The notes under the pieces were generated by a model. It worked only from the letters and a program-made list of their open reading frames with translations, ran no database searches and was not told the DNA's origin. A stretch of DNA of 64,000 nucleotides, from positions 2,418,001 to 2,482,000 of the forward strand of contig OZ316893.1 of NCBI GenBank assembly GCA_973895155.1, written 5' to 3'. Of the stretch, positions 59,829-64,000 are shown piece after piece (positions within the stretch are counted from its first letter, which is position 1; each line of letters starts with the position of its first letter). Both the position numbers and the translations under genes were made by a program. The DNA comes from Marsupella aquatica. Its lineage: Eukaryota; Marchantiophyta.

Positions 59829-62205
59829 ATGGCGCCCAGGCCCGACGATCTCATGCTCATTCGACCATCCAATCTTGCTAAGGAAGACCTCCATGATCCT
59901 GGAGAGGATGAGAAGTTCTTGCTGGCACGGCCGAACGTCGGGTGGGAAAGGGAAAAAGTTTCGTTCCAAGAAACCACGACCCGTTTGAAAGGAAGAGATA
60001 GAGATCCCTTTGTCACTGACATCATACTCACGGAAGCTTGTGCTGCACATGCCGACGTGTTTCTTCATCATTGTCCATTTGGCTGCCAGCACGAATTAGT
60101 TGTTTTTCAAGCTGATGCTCTACGCGCCAAATGCGACCGCAGTACTGGCCACAGCTTGGCTGTTGTTACTTCTGTTGATATAGCTCGTCTACTTCGGCAG
60201 CAGCATAGTCGCAGCCTTGGACAATTTTTTGCCGCCGAGTAAACGCCCGAATCTTCAGCTGGATGGTCACTACTACCCTACAGTGCACATTTTTCTGCCG
60301 TGCTGTAAAGAGCCCACGGATGTTCCAGTTGAGAGCATTATATTCGTGCTGCACTGAAAATGGACTACTCTCGGCCGATTTAAAGTGCTGGTGTTAGACG
60401 ACGGCGGAGACGACGATCTCAAGGTGATTTGCGAGGCCATGCAGGTGGAGACCGGCGGCGTGGTCGTCTACTTGAGGAGGACCAAGGTGCGTGAGGTCTA
60501 TATATATTACTGGCTCTTCGTTGAATAGTGTAGTGTCCTTGGTTCCTGCCAGACACTCTACCAAATGTCAGCCGACATGAAAAGTCTTAGGTTCACGAAC
60601 CAGCGTATTAGTTATTCTGACTATTCAGATGTTTAAGTTACAAACAGGAGGTGAATTCTTTGTCGAAATCGAAGAGAGGACTGAGCCACTTTTTCTACTA
60701 TTACAATTCAGACAACTAGTTGCATTATTGTTTAGCTAGAAGCATGTATTTCTAGAATGTGTACAAGTGATTTAACAGTGGAACTGTGAAAAGAAAAGCA
60801 ATACAACTAATATGATTCAAGTTTATTTATCTGAAGGAGAATTGTCTACTTTTCGTGCAGACGCCAGGTGTACCGCACCACTTCAAATGTGGCAACATGA
60901 ATTATGGGCTGAAACACTCGAACTCTGAGTATGTGGTGATGATGGACGCGGACATGATTCTCCACCCTTGGTTTCTTCGCAGGCTACTTCCTCACATTGT
61001 CAAACTCTCCGGACATTTCCTTCGTGCAGATACCGCAGTCATTCTATAACCTCCCACTGGGCAACCCATTTAACGACTCGAGCATTTTGGGTTATGACAA
61101 GGTCCTGGTGCACAGAGATTCCCTGGATTGTGCAACGTGCATCGGTACGGGGTATATCTTCAGGCGAAAACATCTAAACGTCATTAATTGGAGGATTTCA
61201 ACCTCAGTCCATCACGGAAGACACTATCACTGCTTATGCTCTGTTTAGAGAAGGTTATCGGTCTGTTTACCTGAACGAGAAGCTCCAAATTGGACTGGTG
61301 CCTTGGACCTTTGAAGGATATATAAAGCAGCGCTGCAGGTGGGGCCAGGACGCCATGCAGCAGTTCAGGGCCACATGGAGACCAGTGTTCGGCAAGGACA
61401 GCAAACTCAACTTCTCAAGGTCCTGTACTTTTGGCATACGGGCTACTACTTCCTCTCCTTCGTCAATATCATTCTGAGTGCTTGGTTGCTGGGTGCCCTC
61501 ATATTTAAAGCCAAGTTAACGGTTGGAAATGAGGACGACAGTCGTGGACAACTCGTAAGGCTCTCCTGCAGTTTGATTTTCTGGCGCATTATGTCGACTT
61601 GTCGGTGGTTGCAATTACCTCTGTCGATTCAGAGCTAGAACAGGGAGGAGTCCCAATTCTGGTGGATCGGATGTCTCCATTCTTCTGTCAGATGATCTTT
61701 GAGTCCTTGTTCTCGTACAGCTCCACGTTCAGATTTGTACCAATCAGCAACGTAGACAGAGATGCCTTCAGAGGAAAGAGGTCACCATGGATGAAACAGA
61801 CGAGTGAGCTGAAACATGTTACATATATTCCATACAGGCTACACAGTCGTCATTGTGAGCGTCGTCATCGTTAAGCTTCACATTGCTGTGAAGCACTATG
61901 GCCTGGAGGACTGTAGTGAAAGCTTAGTTTTATATTTTTAGCCTGTCGCTTTTCCTGCTCTCTACATGCGCGCACATGATGCTGCCCGTGTTGTACATTT
62001 TGTGCCCGACGGGCTTCAAGCCATCCCAACGCAAGTCTCTGCTGAGGTATGATGCTGATGGAGACTGCGTAGCCGAAGTGGTACTGGTCAGTTTGGCTCT
62101 ATCAGGGCATCGTCGTTACAACATTAAATTGCATTCTGGCCATTAAAGTTGTGGATACTAAAATCGAAAGCGGATACAAGATGGTGCAAAAAAGGAGCAC
62201 TTTGA
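59829..62205 (+). pseudogene. Glucan-synthase (GT2) pseudogene
   Basis: A paralogue of 48410-50875 in opposite orientation, with the same two-exon structure (about 59829-60486 and 60861-62205) and an intron at the same position. It starts MAPRPDD, as in the intact gene, and ends in a WCK...L-stop like it. Lesions: a frameshift near 60027, TAG stops at 60097-60099 and 60181-60183, a frameshift near 60340 just after PVESI, a one-base insertion near 61003, a shift near 61190 before the TED motif, a small deletion near 61415, a TAG near 61636, and more beyond. The MDAD and RCRWGQ motifs are still legible. With this many lesions it cannot encode a working synthase. Confidence 0.9.
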
Positions 62206-62790
62206 AGCAAATCGAATTCAGTGTTCATAAACTCTGTTAAGAATAGAATCTGTCCGAAAACATCTGTAATGGAAGGTGATACTAATTCGTTCGAGAATTG
62301 AAAACGAAGTTGAGCACTCGGTACTACTGTAGCTAGTAACATTGACTAGACATCAATCTGAATTTATAATGTGGATCGACTAAAATTGGTAGTCCTGGAG
62401 AATCTTTTGTCGGTACAGAGCTTGAAGCTCGTGCATGATCGATAACCATCTGGTTTCACTTGGACAATGGAGCCGGATTTTAAACATTGCTCAACTTTTC
62501 AAATCCAGTTCTGGACGTAGAAATTTAGGCCCCTAACTCAAACATTGGTTTCGCTACAGACGTGTGTTCTTTCCCGCAATTGCCAATCATAGAATTGCAG
62601 TCTCAGTCTCCACGAAACAATTAATATAGTATTATCCATCCGTCCCTTGTGGAGCACCCATCCCTGTCGTCGGAACTAAATTCATTTGAGTGTGTATTTA
62701 TTAGGGTGTGTCAAAGCACTAAATTCACTTGAGTGTATATTTATTAGGGTGTGTCACAGCTGGTGTGTCAAAGCCAGGTTCACGGAGCTC
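62206..62790. other. Downstream flank of the pseudogene, no gene
   Basis: No coding signal. A 42-base tandem duplication (about 62679-62761, unit containing TTATTAGGGTGTGTCA) is the only structure seen. Confidence 0.55.
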
Positions 62791-62794
62791 CTAT

Positions 62795-63410
62795 TGCACC
62801 CAAGGTCAATGGAGTTTACTCAATGGAACACACATTTGGGGCACGAGTTATGGTCCAATTCGGGTTTGGTCGATTGAGGGTCCTAGGCGACGATGAAATC
62901 TGAGGGCCTAGGCATGAGCACCGAGTCAACCTGATTACAACGAGCTAAGGCACTCCGCTTGCGAAGTCTAACTAGAAAATTTTGGGCATGGCCAGTTGGT
63001 GGCGCGCCCAGACATGCAGGTGGGGGGCCAAAATTTGGGGACCAAAGTTGGTCCGGAGGTGGCAGGTCTCCAGAAACATATATGAGAGGAGTGATGTCTC
63101 CTTGAGGGCTAAGGGCGAGCCAAAGTCATAAGCCGAAGCGATCACGACACTAAGGAAAAATGTCAAACGGAAACAGCGATAACTTCTAAACAGAAAATCT
63201 TTTGGGGGACTTTTGGGTGTGTTGGAAAGCTCTCAAGGAGGACTATATCCTCCTGAGCTCAGCTGGATCTTGGGGTGCCATAGGTTCTCGGGGTTTGCGG
63301 GGGGCTATCTCATCCACTTGCCAAATGCTACCTAAACAACAGCCAAGCCGCGTTCTGTCTCTCAAGGGAATTTGTGTTGGGGAGGCAAGGCCAAGTAGGC
63401 GTGGAGTAAA
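62795..63410 (+). repeat. Dispersed repeat, copy 2 (about 620 bp)
   Basis: Same family and orientation as 36655-37290. Shared blocks include ACATATATGAGAGGAGTG-like sequence, CGATAACTTCT, GAGCTCAGCTGGAT and GGGGGCTATCTCATC. It ends close to a CCTAAACCCTAAAC telomere-like stretch at 63415-63428. Confidence 0.75.
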
Positions 63411-63463
63411 GTTCCTAAACCCTAAACTTGGCCCCTAGGAATGAGCACACGGTAATAAGAACA

Positions 63464-64000
63464 CCTTGCATTTTATTTTTTTTATTTTTTTTATTTTTTT
63501 ATATACACAAACTTTTTACAAAAAAGGGCCAAACAGAGTACAAACTAATAAACAAAAGAGGTCCCAAGTGGACAAAATCAAATGCAAAAGAAGTGAGCAA
63601 AAGGGAAACCTCTAAAAACCAAGAAAGAGGAACTAAAACTACCGTGAATGGACCGAGATCCTCATCATTCCTAGCAAATATGGCAAAAAGCTAATGGTCC
63701 ACATCAAGTATCAAACTTAATTAGCAAGTGGGATTGGAATGTCCTCTAGTGGGGCTAGCCGCTGCGGAGGCACACTAACACCCACTGCCAGAGATCGACG
63801 ATAGATGACCTGAGCTTAAGCAAGCTGTAAGGTGACTTAAATGCGTTGGCAAAAGTGTGTGGTCAAAACAGATAGCAGGGGTCTGGTGGGACCCATCCAG
63901 CCATGAACATCCCGAGCAGCTTGTCAAAGAAGCCCATCAAATTGATGATGGAGATGCCCAAATATCCCAAGAGAAATGGGGAAAAAACTATCAGATGAAG
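63464..64000 (-). mobile_element. Possible 3' end of a retroelement running off the window
   Basis: 63469-63501 is a T-rich run (four T tracts separated by A) that, read on the minus strand, looks like an A-rich tail. The sequence to its right has an open minus-strand stretch near 63850-63960 (FSPFLLGYLG, then MGFFDKLLGMFMAGW). The arrangement resembles the LINE at 14606-18343, but no polymerase motif is inside the window, and the far end and any target duplication are out of view. Confidence 0.3.

Overview
The window is nuclear DNA of a land plant, most likely a moss or another non-seed plant. Genes are sparse, several are split by GT-AG introns, and they sit in AT-rich, repeat-laden intergenic DNA with LINE remnants and a 100-N assembly gap at 20330-20429. 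The moss suggestion rests on a family-2 glycosyltransferase at 48410-50875. It looks like the fungal-type glucan synthases that I recall being described in Physcomitrella as an arabinoglucan synthase; this comes from memory and was not searched.

Layout. 1-2.5 kb: a weak minus-strand reading frame and a CT-rich degenerate repeat. 2.57-6.3 kb (plus): a three-exon rhodanese-domain protein, a single-exon NYN nuclease with a C2H2 finger, and a decayed ribosomal protein bL27-like gene. 8.6-12.1 kb (minus): a complete seven-exon legumain (vacuolar processing enzyme) whose exon junctions can all be read. 14.6-18.3 kb: a 5'-truncated, frameshifted LINE flanked by a 16-bp target-site duplication. 18.4-24.5 kb: AT-rich intergenic DNA with several degenerate tandem arrays, one built on a hairpin-forming core. 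26.3-29.0 kb (plus): a membrane-anchored coiled-coil protein with a long acidic tail; two further correctly phased exons may extend it to 30.95 kb.

29.8-34.2 kb and 40.3-44.4 kb are direct copies of one segment of about 4.2 kb. Each carries an intact single-exon F-box/kelch gene with its promoter. The second copy also holds a decayed copy of the last exon of the upstream coiled-coil gene. 48.4-50.9 kb (minus) is the intact glycosyltransferase. 59.8-62.2 kb (plus) is a divergently oriented pseudogene of the same enzyme with many stops and frameshifts. Between them lies a degenerate coding region of unknown family (55.2-56.2 kb). 62.8-63.4 kb is a second copy of a dispersed repeat also present at 36.7-37.3 kb, and 63.4-64.0 kb may be the 3' end of another retroelement.

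The genes form no operon or single pathway. The recurring theme is local duplication followed by decay: the F-box pair, the glycosyltransferase and its pseudogene, and the exon copy. Intron positions come from reading splice sites and protein continuity by eye; no alignment or search was run.
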